Positions 45,814 through 59,457 of a stretch of 64,000 nucleotides of DNA are shown one piece after another. The DNA is from Rallus limicola (lineage: Eukaryota > Chordata > Aves > Gruiformes > Rallidae), in the NCBI GenBank assembly GCA_022605955.1, contig JAKCOZ010000003.1:38962761-39026760 (forward strand). The letters run 5' to 3'. The position numbers and the translations under genes are program-made. The notes beneath the pieces are model-generated. The model saw only the letters and a list, made by a program, of their open reading frames with translations, ran no database searches and was not told the DNA's origin. Positions within the stretch are counted from its first letter, which is position 1. The number at the start of each line of letters is the position of its first letter.

Positions 45814-48800
45814 CCCCCCCAAAAAACCCAAACAAAAAAAACCCCAAACAATAAAACTGATCATTTTCCTCAGGTCTGCTCAGCCCATATTAATGGACAA
45901 AAAGGAGAAACATCTGATTTTTAACTTCCACTTCCATTATTTAATATCTGGCCCTCAGACACTGAATGTCAAATTTTATTTTCAGGTACATTCAAGCAGC
46001 AATGCAGTTTTTCCCTGCACTGGCATGAGCAGAGTCTGACATGCTCAACTCTCACACCTGTCACCACTGCTGTTCTTCTCTTTCCCCTGCAGTATTCCAT
46101 TTGTAGTATGTAGTAACCCATTCTTCTACCCATACTTTTACTTAATTTCAGCATGCTCAGGCTTTATACATTCCTAGAAAGCAACAATGTACAGATAAAA
46201 AAATTGTGTGAACATCTTAGTTTTACAACACACATTAGAAATTTAGCAATGTGCCAGTGTGAACTGCTTGAAAATCATCCCCTGGATCCTCAAAACAGGG
46301 CTGGAGGAAAACTCGAGCTACTGTGCAAAGCAGCTAGGGAAGTTGACTGATCAACTTCCACAGGTGAAAGCTCCTCACTTCTACTTTGGTGAGGGGAAGG
46401 GTCAGGGTAGTTTAAATCCATCCACAAATGCCCTTTCAGTAGTTTGTGTCAGATGAAATGTATGTGCAACACCACTGGAGAGATTACGTCTGAGTTTTCC
46501 CTGGGAAAAAGAAAAATGGAGCGGGAGGGCCAGGAAGTGGTACACTCACTAGGAGTCCTCCCAGACTCACCTCAGGGCCAAAATGAAAAAAATTAAGTAA
46601 GAGCTGAAAGATCACAGAGCAGTTAAAAACCTGAAGGACTGAGGGCTGTCTGTGATGGACACGGTGCAGCCCCTCCCTCCGATGCTACCTACACAACACC
46701 CACCAGCAGCACGAGCGGTCTGCAGGCCTGCTTGCTGGAAAAGATCTTGAAGAGACAGGAGTCAGAACCACCCAAGGGTAGGGCTACGTCCCTGATGGTA
46801 AACCTTGCTCCCTTCCTCCTGCAGCATCATTATGAAAACAATTTACTTTGCTCTGCCAGTGGTGAGTAACAGACTACAGTTCCTTCTGTCAGCTAAACCC
46901 CGGCCACAAGGGTGTTACCCCAGCACTTACATGCAGATTCAAGATGTTGCCTCTGAAGGACTGGCAGAGAGCACGTACCATGGGACAGCTGCGTGTCCCA
47001 GCCTATCCCACCCAAATCAGGATACAGCAAGTTTAGGTTCAAAATCCAGAATTCACACCACACTGCAAAGGTCATTTTAAATACCCGAGATCTCAACTAG
47101 AGATTAACCTCCAACATCAGACTGCAACTCCTGTTTTCCTGGCAAGCACTGTGAAAATGCAGTAAAGTAGCCTTTAAAATTGAAGAAAATGTCATTTCAC
47201 CATGACAAGCGTACCTGATGCAAGCAACTTCAGTGTCAAGCATTTTAAAAAGTTTTGCTCTGTTTCAGTTATGATAGCTCAGAAGAGTTCCCATCTTTTT
47301 CCATGTTTAAATTTCTACAGCAACCCTGGCATTTTTAATGCTGAAAAGTAACACCAATCACACTTCTGAAAAAAAGTTGGTCGTTTTTCACAGATGAAAC
47401 AGGCATGGATTTTACTAATCATCATTAGAATATTATATTGCCACTCATTGCTGGTTTTTAAACTGTGCACAGGGGTTCTGTACACTTCTCTAAGACATAC
47501 AAAGAAATTACATGTACCAGCAACTACAAAGTGTCTGCAGAACTGAACTTCAGTTATACATAGGTATTTCAAAGCAGAACTTCATTAGGAACAGCTCAGA
47601 GATTATTAACTCAGGAGTCTGAAAAAGAACTCTGACTTTGGGAGAACTTACACAAATGCAGTGATTTATCACATGCTGCTACATTAGCTCTATGAGGTTA
47701 TAGAGCATCAATCACACCTGCTTCTGCCTCAGTATAGCCCTTGTGTTGATTTTAACAATGCAGAAGTAATTTTGACCTTCAGCCAGTAACTGCATATCAG
47801 TTTGTGCCTGCATTACTGCTTTCTGTATATTCAAACACACAAGTGCAGATCTTGCAGTACAAATGCTCCAGATTTCACACCAAATTAAATGTGAGCATGT
47901 CAGGAACGGGATTAACAGGAGCTTTGCTAGCAGAACATTCTCATGAGCATTACTGGGATCTTAACTCCTGCCAAGCCTAAAATGAGCTTCTTCTTATGCC
48001 AAATGAAATGTAGCAGAAAGAGTTATTATTACACTTGATGATTAACTTTTAAGAATCCTGTTTGCACTATCATTAAGGACATTATGAAAGGGTGAGATCT
48101 CAGAGCTGCATATTACAGTGCTTCTGCCTCAAAGTCTCTTGACAGAATAGGTAATTTCTGCAAGCTTCCAGCCCTTGAACACTAAATTTGAGGTTTATAA
48201 TATTACAGAAAAACAGAACTGTAAAATTGTATGGAAGTATTAGAGGCAAAGCAAGGGCTTCTTTCAAAGTTTATGGCTCAATAGTGAAACACAACAAATT
48301 CTTCAGCAAAGTGGACCTCCAAATGCAAAAGCATCCATCCACATCCACATCTCAAGCAAGAGTTCCCCACGCCAGACCACTCAGTTTTCATTTTTTAAGT
48401 GTAACAATGACAAAAACAGGTTAAACTCAGTCACATGCAAAAATTAATCCCAGCCTAGAGAGATGTGTCAGAGAATCTGACTGCAATTAATATAACTTGT
48501 GAACCAGGTTCTGCAGAGGTACTCAAGCTGCTGGCTGCTGCCCTGTATCCCTTTATAACCATCCAAGGTTGGCAGCTACATGTATCACATCACCCAAAGA
48601 TACACAAAGAACATCCTTGAGACAGCACAGGCAGAGACAAAACTCAAAAAGATACTGTCATTGTCTGTACTCCAGTGTCATTCTGCATCACAAAATACCC
48701 TTCTCTTCCAAAGCGTGCTTAATAGAGCAAGAAACAAATCAAAGTCCCCATGCAGCCTGTAGAATAAATGAGCCACTTCTATTTAAAAAAAAAAAAAAAT

Positions 48801-50081
48801 CATTATTCCATATTAATTCAAATCAACTCAACTTTTAAGTTCAAAGTTATCTTGTTAAATTTAAGTTGTAATACAGTTCATTTGCCAAGTTTGCTGTTTT
48901 GCTTTATGTTGGGTTTTTTTTAAAAAGGGCAGAAACAAAATAATGGTTCTTACGAAGCATTAGTCTTTCTCACTCTCCCTTGATGCTTCCCCCACTTTTG
49001 TCTAACTGGAATATTAACTTTAAACTACTGCAAGAGTATGTAACAGCAAAGCAAGAAAATGAGCCACCACTGAAATGTGAACTTGGCTAGGCAGCACTAT
49101 TTATGAGCAGAGGAGCTTCTCACGTACAGTCTTTCTAGCAAGCTACTACTTAGACTTAAGTCTAAACAATTTTTTCTTAGAAATTGAAAGACACTGATCT
49201 TCAAACTTCCTACATAATGTCCAGGCCTGCATTAACAATTTAAGTCTACTAACAACCAGCTTGCTTTTCTTAAGTAGCTTTTGCAGATCTCTTAGAAGTC
49301 ATCCGTGGTACCCAGGAGTATATAAACTACAAGCTGAATATCAGTACTCCAGATTAATGATCACTTACTAGCTGTTCTGCTACTGCTCTTCTACAATTAA
49401 AGACTGAACGACAGTTTTCACTATTTTTGTTGCTAAGAAACCTGTCTCCTGTTGGACTGTTTACTAACTAACGCTCCTGGCTAATTTAAATAGCAAGCTT
49501 CATTTAAGCCTCTTTGTTATTACAGGCTGCAGACGTAAATCTCCTTGCAGAAAGGCTTATCATTTCTAACAACAGATTCCCTGTTCAGTGACACACAGGA
49601 AACTCTGCTACAGTTTGCGTGCAATGGTCTGAGACCTCCACTGTCAAGGTCAGACAACTGCACACCTCAAGACACAACACAAGCTGCTCCTTACTGATAA
49701 CAAAACTTCCATGATACCCCCCTTCTGACCAAGTCCAAAACTAAAAGTTAGCCTGCAAGGAAGAAAAGATACAAGTACTTGAGTAGCAACGGTCAAGCAG
49801 CAAGCTTCTTTATCTTTCTAACAAGGTGGTATCATGCATTTACCATTTTGAGCCATGGCACATTAAAAATATCTGAATAGGTTAAAAATTTCTAAATTCT
49901 AACATGCTTTGATAGCCTGGTGGCACAGCCAATGTCTAAGTGACAGTCAACGGTTATGCAACTTCACTACAGCTGACCTCTCCCTCACGACTTCTATAGC
50001 AAAACCCTGTCATACTGCCGGCTGTCTCCATGATACAAACTGACACCACTTCAGCAGGAAAACACCCCACACCTTCCTTAC
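45814..50081 (-). other. Upstream non-coding region, part 2
   Basis: 4.3 kb with an A/C-rich start (45814-45856) and no other recognised element. Frames of 60-91 codons occur without splice support or family resemblance. Confidence 0.55.
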
Positions 50082-50150
50082 CTGTCTTTGTTAGTATGAC
50101 ATGAGGGATTCAAGTGCTCACATTTTAAAGTGCTGCTGGAAATTAACCTT
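50082..50150 (-). other. Possible non-coding 5' exon of SEMA4D
   Basis: 69 nt on the minus strand bordered by an excellent acceptor (CTTCTAACCTGTCGTCTTGCAG, with a branch-point-like CTAAC) and an excellent donor, GACAG|gtaagg. Inside are two tiny upstream frames: ATG followed at once by TGA, and ATG-TCA-TAC-TAA. No homology is known to me; the call rests on splice signals only, and such pairs occur by chance in 32 kb. Confidence 0.25.
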
Positions 50151-50317
50151 CTGCAAGACGACAGGTTAGAAGCTGAAACACTGGGTTTGTTTGTACCACT
50201 GCTGTAACACCCGAGGTGCTTCATCTTGTTGACATGCACTTGGGTTCACGACACCACCCCTCATGCAGAGGAGATCTTTACTTTCTTATCTCCTGCTGCT
50301 TCTCAGGGTATGAAAAT

Positions 50318-50831
50318 GAGCTTTGGAGCCCTCCACACAAGAAGGACACGGGCTTGCTGGAGTGCATCCAGACAGAGCCACAGAAATGATCACAGGTCTG
50401 GATCACCTCTCCTGTGAAGACAGGCTTAGAGAGCTGGGCTTGTTCAGCCAGGAGAAAAGAAGGCTCTGGGGGGCCTTATAGCAGCCTTCCAGTACCTGAA
50501 AGGTGTCTGTAAGAAAGCTGGGGAAGAACTGTTCATGAGGTCATGTAACAACAGGATGAGGAGTAATGGGTTTAAACTAGAAAAAGGGGGTTATTAGGTG
50601 GGAAAAAAAAAAAAAAAAAAAACAAAAACTTCAATATGAGGGTGGTAGATGACTGGAACAGGTTGCCCAGAGAGGCAATGGAGGCGCCATCCCTGGAGAC
50701 ATTCAAGGTCAGGCTTGATGGAGCTCTGAGTGACCTGATCTAGTGAAGACGTCCCTGCTTACTGCAGGGGGGTTGGAATAGATGACATTTAAAGGTCCCT
50801 TCCAAACTAAGGCATTCTGTGATTCTATGAT
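50318..50831 (+). mobile_element. 5'-truncated CR1 LINE
   Basis: 3' end of a chicken repeat 1 element. It runs from GAGCTTTGGAGCCCTCCACA and AAGAAGGACACGGGC through GAGAGCTGGGCTTGTTCAGC, CCTTATAGCAGCCTTCCAGT and CAGGTTGCCCAGAGAGGCA to AGGTCCCTTCCAAACTAAGG. It ends in the CR1 tail ATTCTGTGATTCTATGATC. An A-run of about 20 sits inside it (near 50603-50622). Confidence 0.93.
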
Positions 50832-53800
50832 CCTCCCTACTACAGGACAATTTGCAGTTGTTGCATAGGAACAACAGTTCAAAAAGTTTTACTTACCAAC
50901 AAGATTTGAAACGCCTTCAAGTAATTCCAGTAGAAAGAAGGCAAGGACTGCCTATTGAGGTCCACAGCACTCTAATAAGGATTTTCCTGTCACTTGTAAA
51001 AATTACAATTACCTTTCAGTGCTTTCCCATTTGCTACTTAAACAGCTTAATGCTTATGTCACTCAAAAAATAATTTTCTCCCACACTTAGTTCATTAGTT
51101 TTCACAAGTTTGATAAACATTTTTTTCTGTCTATTTAAAGGGCTGAGAAGTAAGTGGCACAGCTTGTGAGGACCTCCCACTGCTCAGCATCCTCTGTGAC
51201 AATCTCCCTGCTGTTCAGAGTCCTCCTCCCAGGGCCATGTCATCCTACCAGCTGCTCCTTTGCTCCCACAGGCTCTCTCAGCCGCACCCAACAACCCAGG
51301 CCTGCCACAGGCCCGTGCCACTGTACTTTCAGTATTTACAAGCAAGTCTAGAAAACACCATCAGCAGAGACAGTACGGTTCCAGTCTTATGAGTATGAAT
51401 ACAGGCAGGTTTGAAAAAGTGCCTGTTCTCACAGTATCACCCTGTCCAGTCTTCAACAGCTTGCACACAACAAATCAAGCATGCTAACACTGCAATGCAT
51501 ATAAAAATATCACAGCAGCAGCAATGATAAATTCTGCCACCACCTCACAAGAGCGGGTATCATCAACGTTCTTTTCAACTCATCAGTGTAACACACATTA
51601 AGAGGAGCAGCTGAAGTGTCAGAGTATCTGCCTCCCAAGGTGCTGCAGCTAAAACGGTATCCTCAGGCTTCCCCTGTGCCCTAAATAAACCCATCTCCCC
51701 ACACTTTTGGTAAATGAGAGATGCAGGTGCAAGCAATGGCTCCTCCCCAGCCCCTTCAATGCCTCCCATGCTGCCCTAAGAGCCTACAGCCAGGTGGGCA
51801 ACTCTGTCCCACTGCATAGCAGTGTTTCATCATTTGGACTCCTGGATCAGTGATAAATTTTACAACCAGCAAGCAACAAGATGGGCAGTGTCCCAGAAAG
51901 CAGACTGCATGGCCTATTCTCAGACACCTGCTGTCATCAACCAGCAGACAGGCAATTCCAAGAAATAAATGCATGGTCATTTGGATCACTTCACTTCCCC
52001 AGGTGGCACTACAAAATCCAGAGCTGGATGACATTTCTCATGTGAAAGGCTGGTAAAATAAAGATCCTGTAGTCCTCTACTTCTTGCCCTCAATAGCTGT
52101 GAAACAGACATAAATAAGATTACAAGATCTTAAAGTGATCTATTACCGCAGAAGCAAACACTTCAATGTATTACTGCGTCAAGCTAGATGTGACCAAAAC
52201 CAAAATCCTGCTTCTTGAACAACCAGGTCTTCAGAGTAGCACAGAATAGTGTGGGATTGTTTCTGTTGTTTGCCAAAATTCAATTGAAAGTAGCAAATAA
52301 AAACTCTTAGAGAATGTGTATCATCAAACCCCACTTGAATCACGTTAGTCGTTCACAACCAAAGAGATTCAGCTCTACTGGGCTAGTCAGGGTGAGTCAT
52401 CACTATTCGAAAAGCCTGAGGATGACAATTAATGGCCACAAAACTGCATAAGGCTGATCACCAGCAGAGGGACAGAGCACAGCAAGTCTGCAGGCTGGAA
52501 GGCCAAGTGTTAGTCAAGACTAAAACGGTTTAGACAGCTTCCAGGACAGGGAGCAGACACCTCTGTTCAGACTCTCAAGCTACACAGTGGAGGCTGCCCA
52601 TCAGCCAGGACTTCAGGGAAGCCAGTGTAAAACTGCCTTTACTGGTTTAGGAGGATTTGAATTCAGGGCTAAAGAGGATACTGCAATACAGAAACAAGAG
52701 TAAATGCAGCTTGCTTGGGCAAGTAACCCACCAGACAGCAATCACCACAAAGTATGGTGGGAATAAAAAAATAGAAATTTAAAACCAAAACAAAGCAAAC
52801 ATCAAGCTGCTTCAGTGGAAAGCTCTTTCAAAGGTACAAGGCAAACAGTACCATCACCATTAAGATCTCATCAGCACAGGAGATCATGGAAGAGAGGAAT
52901 AAGACAAGGAAAAGGCAATTGCCGTTACTGAATTCAGTGTAACATGAAGCCACGACTTAAAGCTGTGTCCTTGAGGGGCTGGCCTTCCCTCTGCCCCGCT
53001 CCTGGGCTGCTTTCTGTGGCAGTGTGGAGCAGTGTGAAGCTGCTCCCACCTATGAGTCCCAGCGTGGACAACCAGCTCCAAGCTGAAGGAATGAAAATCA
53101 GAATGCCAGTCCATTTTCCTTTACTGCAGGTTAGGAAAGCTCTATAAACTATGCAATACTCTGATTTCACCTGAGGATTGCATAATCTCCAGTCTGGGTG
53201 GACATCTTGCCTTTTACAACACAGGCCACTAACGTAGCTCAGTTTTCAAGGAAGCTGGTAATTTACTGCACCAGCATGGACATCACCACCAGCACCAAAA
53301 ATGTTTTCAGGTGTTGGGTGTTATAAAGTCCAAACCAAAGCTGAGTGGACATGAGACACGTCTGATCTGTAACACATACGCAGACAGTCTTTTCTTCCAC
53401 TTACAAGGGTTCTACATCTGGCAAAATCTAAACAGAGCAAGTATAAAAATAGAGCATTTCCACAGGTCTGAAAAACAACAACTAAAAAACCCCAGCCTAG
53501 ACTGCAGAGTGGCAATCATTTCTGCCCTCATGGGAAAAAGCCAGGGTCAGAATAAGCTGCGTGAATTAAGTTAATCATAGCCACATTAAGCCATTCATCT
53601 CTGTGGCAAAACATCCCGGGCTTTGCAGCTAACATTTCACTATGAGAATAGGGAGAAACATTTGCTCACATAAGCTGGTTAAACGTGATTCAGCCCAGAT
53701 GCCAGAATGGTTTAGTAGTCTTTGTTGTGAAATGTTTGCAAAACATCAAAAAAGAATGACAGACACAAATACATGAACAATTTCCTGTCCAGTGGACGTG

Positions 53801-56800
53801 CATGGTCCCAAGTTTAATTAGACTATTTTTGGTAGCATACACTGCTAGAAGTCACTGATTGTAGTTATACAATATTCAGTTCTTGCTCAAAGGAAAGATG
53901 AAGATTGTATCCCATCTTGGCTGGAAAAGATGTTCCCACTAGCATCCCCTTGTCCCTGTGCAGAGCTCCCACACCTGTCAGTAGCAAGTTGATGGAGCAG
54001 AGAAACGATATGAAAAATGCTGTTTGGAAAAATACCTGAGACACCACAGGTTGGGGGAGAAGTGTTCCATTCACACCCCTGATATGGACCCTCAAGTTTG
54101 ATAAAAACATATCAGCATAAATTCAAAGTAAGTGTGTCTTACATATTGCTACAGGTAAGAGATAACTAGGGACAGAATTGTATTTTCAAGTGGGTCTGCT
54201 CACATAAATCCATCAAAATAATGGTACTGTCCAGCTGCTTTTAATACCACATGGTTCTGGAGAACATACATGAAAGACAGTGTTTTTAAAGCAGGTATCA
54301 TAGGCATACAAAATTTAGCAGAACTCATGAGTGAGAATAATCCAGGAAAAACCTTTGTACGAGGCCTGTATCATGCCAGTAATTCATCCTTCCAAATACA
54401 AGGTCATTTTCTTCTCTCATTGTGGAACATATTGATTCTAATTAAGCACAAATTTTCCTGCAGCAATAGTGGTTAATATGATGTCTGGTTCAGCCAGTAT
54501 CTGCAACACATGTTTACACTACAAATTAAGGGTAAAAGTGCAACTTGGGGAAGGAACACGGGCTGTTCTGTTACGCAAATGTGTGTAAATACACATGTAC
54601 AAAGTTCTGCACAAGTATTACACAGAAATATTTGCTTCAATATAGTCAAACTGATCTACAAGCGCTTTCATAAATACAGGTATTCCCCTCACTCAACAAA
54701 TCTCAACATCACTGTCCCAGGTTACTTTCTGGAGATATTTTAACAGACTACAGAGCTGATGAAATCGGCTGAGCAGCTAGGTTAGAAGCCAAGTCTTCCC
54801 CAGGACATGCATACATACCATACACACACCATAAACACCAACAGACAAGCCTCAACACAGAATTAAGACCTACCAGAAGTAGACTCACTAATTCTCCTCT
54901 CTTAAAAAGACAGGCTAATCATGCGTTATAAAGAGTCATTTCACAGTGAAAATAATGAATATGCAAAAATAAATACCGATAAAATCGATTAGTACAGCAT
55001 CTTCCCTGCTACCAAGTCTACTGCCTTCAAATTTAATTTTAAAAACAACAAATTAAAGCAAACACAGAACTCTGAAAAGGCTCATCAGGTACAACATTCT
55101 TCCACATCTCTGATTTCTCATCTAAAGGAACAAAGGCCAGCTTCAAATTCTTCTTAAATTCACCCCCATCTTTAGAACCCAGATATTTTTTTTTTGCTTT
55201 TAGCAGGCTATTATTCCTCCTCAAAGGCAGTATCAGAACTTGATGAGTATTTGCTTTGACCAAAACCTCTTAAGTCTGGTTTCAACTTCAGCAATGGAAG
55301 GGCAGGGAAGAAATAGAGCATAAAGTACCTAAATACAGATTAGGTCCAGGCATCAAAACTTTGAAACCCTGAGCAACCAGACTCTTGATACACTTCTGCC
55401 AGAAGCCTTTGTATTCTACAGGAGGAAAACGACCTTTTGTATGCCATGCTCCTTCACAAGTCATTTATAAATCAGTTTTCCTCAGTGTTCTCCAGAAAAG
55501 GAAGAAAAAAGCAAAGTGAACCAGAAGATTTTGTGGCAAAGAACTGAACAATATCAAGTGCTTGGGGTGAGAAGCAAAAAGGAAGGCAATTAGCAGAGCT
55601 TCCCCCTGCCCAAGGTTTAAAACATGTGCAGGAAATTTAACTATGAGATATTCAGTCTCTTGTACTTAGTGCCTGTCCGTTTACAAAATAATGACACCAC
55701 TGTCCTGCACCTATTTCTTTAAGGTATACAGACCAATTACTTTACATAAAATTGTTGTACAAATATTCCTGCTATCTAACACACACTTGGGGACAGCAGT
55801 GTAAAAGCAGTTGCTCTAGCCAATTTTCTTCCAAAAGCAGCAACTGCTCTCCTTGCTCCTAAAGAGAATTTAATGAAGCCATCTGCTCACGCTTGAGACT
55901 ATTCTAAAAACATCCTGTATTCTTAATGGTTCCTTTTACAGTTCAAAGCCTGGCTAGCATCCCAGGGCTACAACCTTTGCAAAAAGCAAAGCAAGAAACA
56001 GAAAGAAACATTACTGAAAACATTTTGCTCATATCCCCATTAAAGTACTTCAGTGTCTGCATATGATATATGCAGCCATCATATTACTGACAACATTTTT
56101 GGCAATACTTGTATTTCAATGAAAGGTGACAGAATAGTTATTTCTTCTGTGCAATGCAATGCACATATAAAGTTGAATCTTACACCACTTGTTTTTAAAT
56201 ATCTGAATATGTTATTTGGTAAACAAATGTCAAAATAGGGAAGCTACCTGACATCCTCAGTTTTAAAATGCCTGAGTGCTATAGCCTCATATAAGCATAA
56301 CCAAGACATTAAGAACTTAACGTAAAACAGCAACTAGGAGATACAGAATTAAAACAACTGGCATACAGACTATGGAAATAGCACTCATACAGCTTAGCTG
56401 CCACACACTCCAGCAGCCAGTTTCAGCTGTCAGGATACTGCTTATCCTTCAGGGATGTACAGGCTGAGAGTACTGGATGAGGTACGCCCAGGCAAGAACA
56501 AACACCAAGCACAGGTAGGTTTCCTATGTTAACTTACGGCTTTTGCATAGAGATATGCAACATATACTTTTAACACTTCCACACTACGAGGTACATTTCT
56601 CCAATTTCCCATCTGTTAGCACCCCTCTAGCAGCAGACTTAAAATGACTTTTCAAGGAGATATACTGCAGCACAGGATTAACTCCTGCTGCACCTGGCAG
56701 TTAAGTAAGCATAAGCATCCTTTTCCAAGTGAAAAATACACCCTTTACTCACAATGCAAGCTCCAAAAGGTGAAAACCTGTTTCACTCTGTTTCCAAGAC

Positions 56801-59045
56801 AACCCTGAAATTAACAGTGCTCCAAGTCATCTAGGAACAGAAAATACATTCACTGCAGTACCAAGCACAGTGGAGCTTTTAATTTTGCCTGGTGCTTCTA
56901 GATCACTTTCCAACACAATTAACCGTTGTGTGCAGTTACAAAACAAAACATCATCGTCTATAAAAACACCAAAAGACTACAAGTGGCATAGTCACAGAAC
57001 TTTATTTGTAGGGGACCAGAGCCTACAGACACCAACCAAGGGCAAAAGCCTGAATAGGCAACTTGGATGGTTTGGGTTTCAGTTTCCACAGCAAGACAAA
57101 AAACAGAGAATAATCTCCCAAACTTTGTTTTATTTTTTTTGTTAGTTTGCTAAAGACTTCTCAGTGGAAGTCACATGTAACTTACTAAGGCTGCATATTC
57201 AAAATTTCAGTAATCATCTGGTGCCAGGAGAGTTATAGCTATAGCATAGGGCAGGCAAAAATCAGAGTAAAGCTGCTATAAAAAATTCCACAAAATTCCA
57301 CACCAGACTGTGAGCGTGAACAGTTGCTCTGCTCCTGCAGCACTGAGTGACAAAATCCAAGTTCAGCACTCACACTTCAGAACATTTTGTCAAATAGCTG
57401 CTTCTTCACACAGCCAAGCCTCTTGTAGCATGAAAACCAAAAACGTTATCAATTTACTTTTTTTCTCCCAGATTTCTCTCATTAAAAAAAAAAAAACAGT
57501 TCTTGACTTGCATTCATTAAAGAAAAAGCATTTTCTAAATATGCCCTTTTCCCATTCATAAGGTAAAAGAAGCAAGGCTGTCAATTTTTGGATTTCACAG
57601 CAGGGAGAAGCAAAATTGGAAATAGTAGCAACTAAGATATCCTATTTTTTTCCAGTGCTGGGATTCTCCAAAAGCAAGCATGCTGCTACTGTCACAGGCA
57701 TAGATAACTCATCTGAAATAATATGTGGCTGACAGAGACAGCTCTCAAACTAGGTCAAAGCTACCAAAGGGACTTTCTAAGCCCAAAACTCAACTAGAAC
57801 AAGGCGGCAGCTTTCCTGTTGCAAATGGTGCTGTTTCCATGGTCTGCACCTAAGTGCATGAAACACAATGGTCATGAAAACCAAAGCAAAAACCCCCAAA
57901 GGGTGCGACAGGTATTGAAAGCACACAGTGTCTCCTGTTTTGAGAAGCAAAGCCAGCTTGTAATTCAGAGGGAAATGGTCTAAGTAGGGTGGTTGCCACA
58001 TTCACTGATTTAAAACACGTGGGCACACACCTTTCCTCCTCTGGCCTGAGATACTGTGCCTGATGGCAAAAGCTTTACTAACTGACCCACTTCAGCCTGA
58101 CCCCCTTCAGCTTCACTGTCTGCACAATAAGGCATATCTGTCAGATCACTGGCTAGGATGGTCCTTGCTGCAGATCAGGACACTAGCACTGTGAATGTAT
58201 TCAGCACCTTGTGCCCTCCATTTCCATGAAATGGTCTCTAAGCATGTCAGATTTCAAGCCATAAAACAGGCAGTCAAAAACATGTCTTACATCACTGTGC
58301 AAAAGAGAATCAAAAGATCTTCCCACTGAAGGTAGAATGGGAGTTTGTGCTTGGAAGTCAGTGGCTACCCTGCAAATTACTGCTTGAATAGCACCATCAT
58401 CCAACTCCTTTTCCTCTTCTCACACACATGAGAAATTCCCAGCACCGTCTCCCACCACATACTGTACCAGCCTAGTGGGAGATAGCTAGCTTTCTCTACC
58501 AATCCAGCAAAAGGAAAAACAGTGTTCCCCAAAGAGTGCTCCATTTTTTTACCAGTGATCCTAGCTAAAAAGATTAAGGCAGGAACCCATACTGCTACTA
58601 GTTTTAATACTTTTCAGGCCTGACATGTTCTAGAGAACATCCTTCAGGGATGTATCAAGTTAAGCAAAAATATATTTTACAGGCTAGTGCGAGAATGACA
58701 TCTGCACATGCAATTTCTTCCCCCCTCTTGTTATCTGGTTATAGTGCTCCAAATACCATTTCACTGGAATGGGATGAGCAGTTTGTCTCAAACAATCTGT
58801 CTTGCAAGGTAACAGAACCCGCAGAGGCAAGGTAACATGTTGTGGACGGGGTCACACATCTCAAGGGGCTTGATCCTGCAAGCATCTGCAGGGCATCCGA
58901 CTAGGCCCAATCCTCCAAGGGCTTTATGAGCCTGTAGAGTCTTGATCGCAAAGCAGCTGCCCTGAACAGCCAGACATTGTGCTCAGGTGGGGTCCTCATT
59001 TGCTAAGCCATCTGGACAGTGTCCTGCAAGGGCAGCCCTTCAGTC
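50832..59045 (-). other. Upstream non-coding region, part 3
   Basis: 8.2 kb with no recognised exon, RNA gene or interspersed repeat. GC-richer parts near 51170-51310 and 52970-53060 are unassigned. Confidence 0.5.
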
Positions 59046-59457
59046 AGTAGCTACCCTGATAAACAGGAAAAGACCTGTGAGATCCTTAAGTCCAACCGTA
59101 CCTATCCTCTGCTAAACCATATCCTTAAACACTTGGTCCACCCATCTTTTAAATACATCTACAGATAGTGACTCAACCACCTCCTTGGGCAGCCAGTTCC
59201 AATACCAAATAACCCTTTTTGTGAAAAACTTTTTCCTAATGTCTAATCTGAATCTGCCCTGGCACAGCTTAAGTCCATTCCCCCTGTCCTATCACCTGTC
59301 ACCTGGGCAAAGAGACCAACACCCACCTCTCTACAACCTCCTTCAGGTAGTTGTAGGCAGGTGTAATCAGTTCCCTCAGCCACTCCTTGTAAGATTTGCT
59401 CTCCAACCCCTTCACCAGCCTGGTTTGCCCTTCTCTCGACATGCTCCAGGACCAAAG
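59046..59457 (-). mobile_element. CR1 LINE fragment
   Basis: In its own sense (minus) it reads CCTGGAGCATGTCGAGAGAA, CTACCTGAAGGAGGTTGTAG, GATTAGACATTAGGAAAAAG and TGGTATTGGAACTGGCTGCC, and ends in AGGTCTTTTCC-type CR1 3' sequence. Clearly diverged; the ATTCTATG tail is not visible. Confidence 0.88.
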
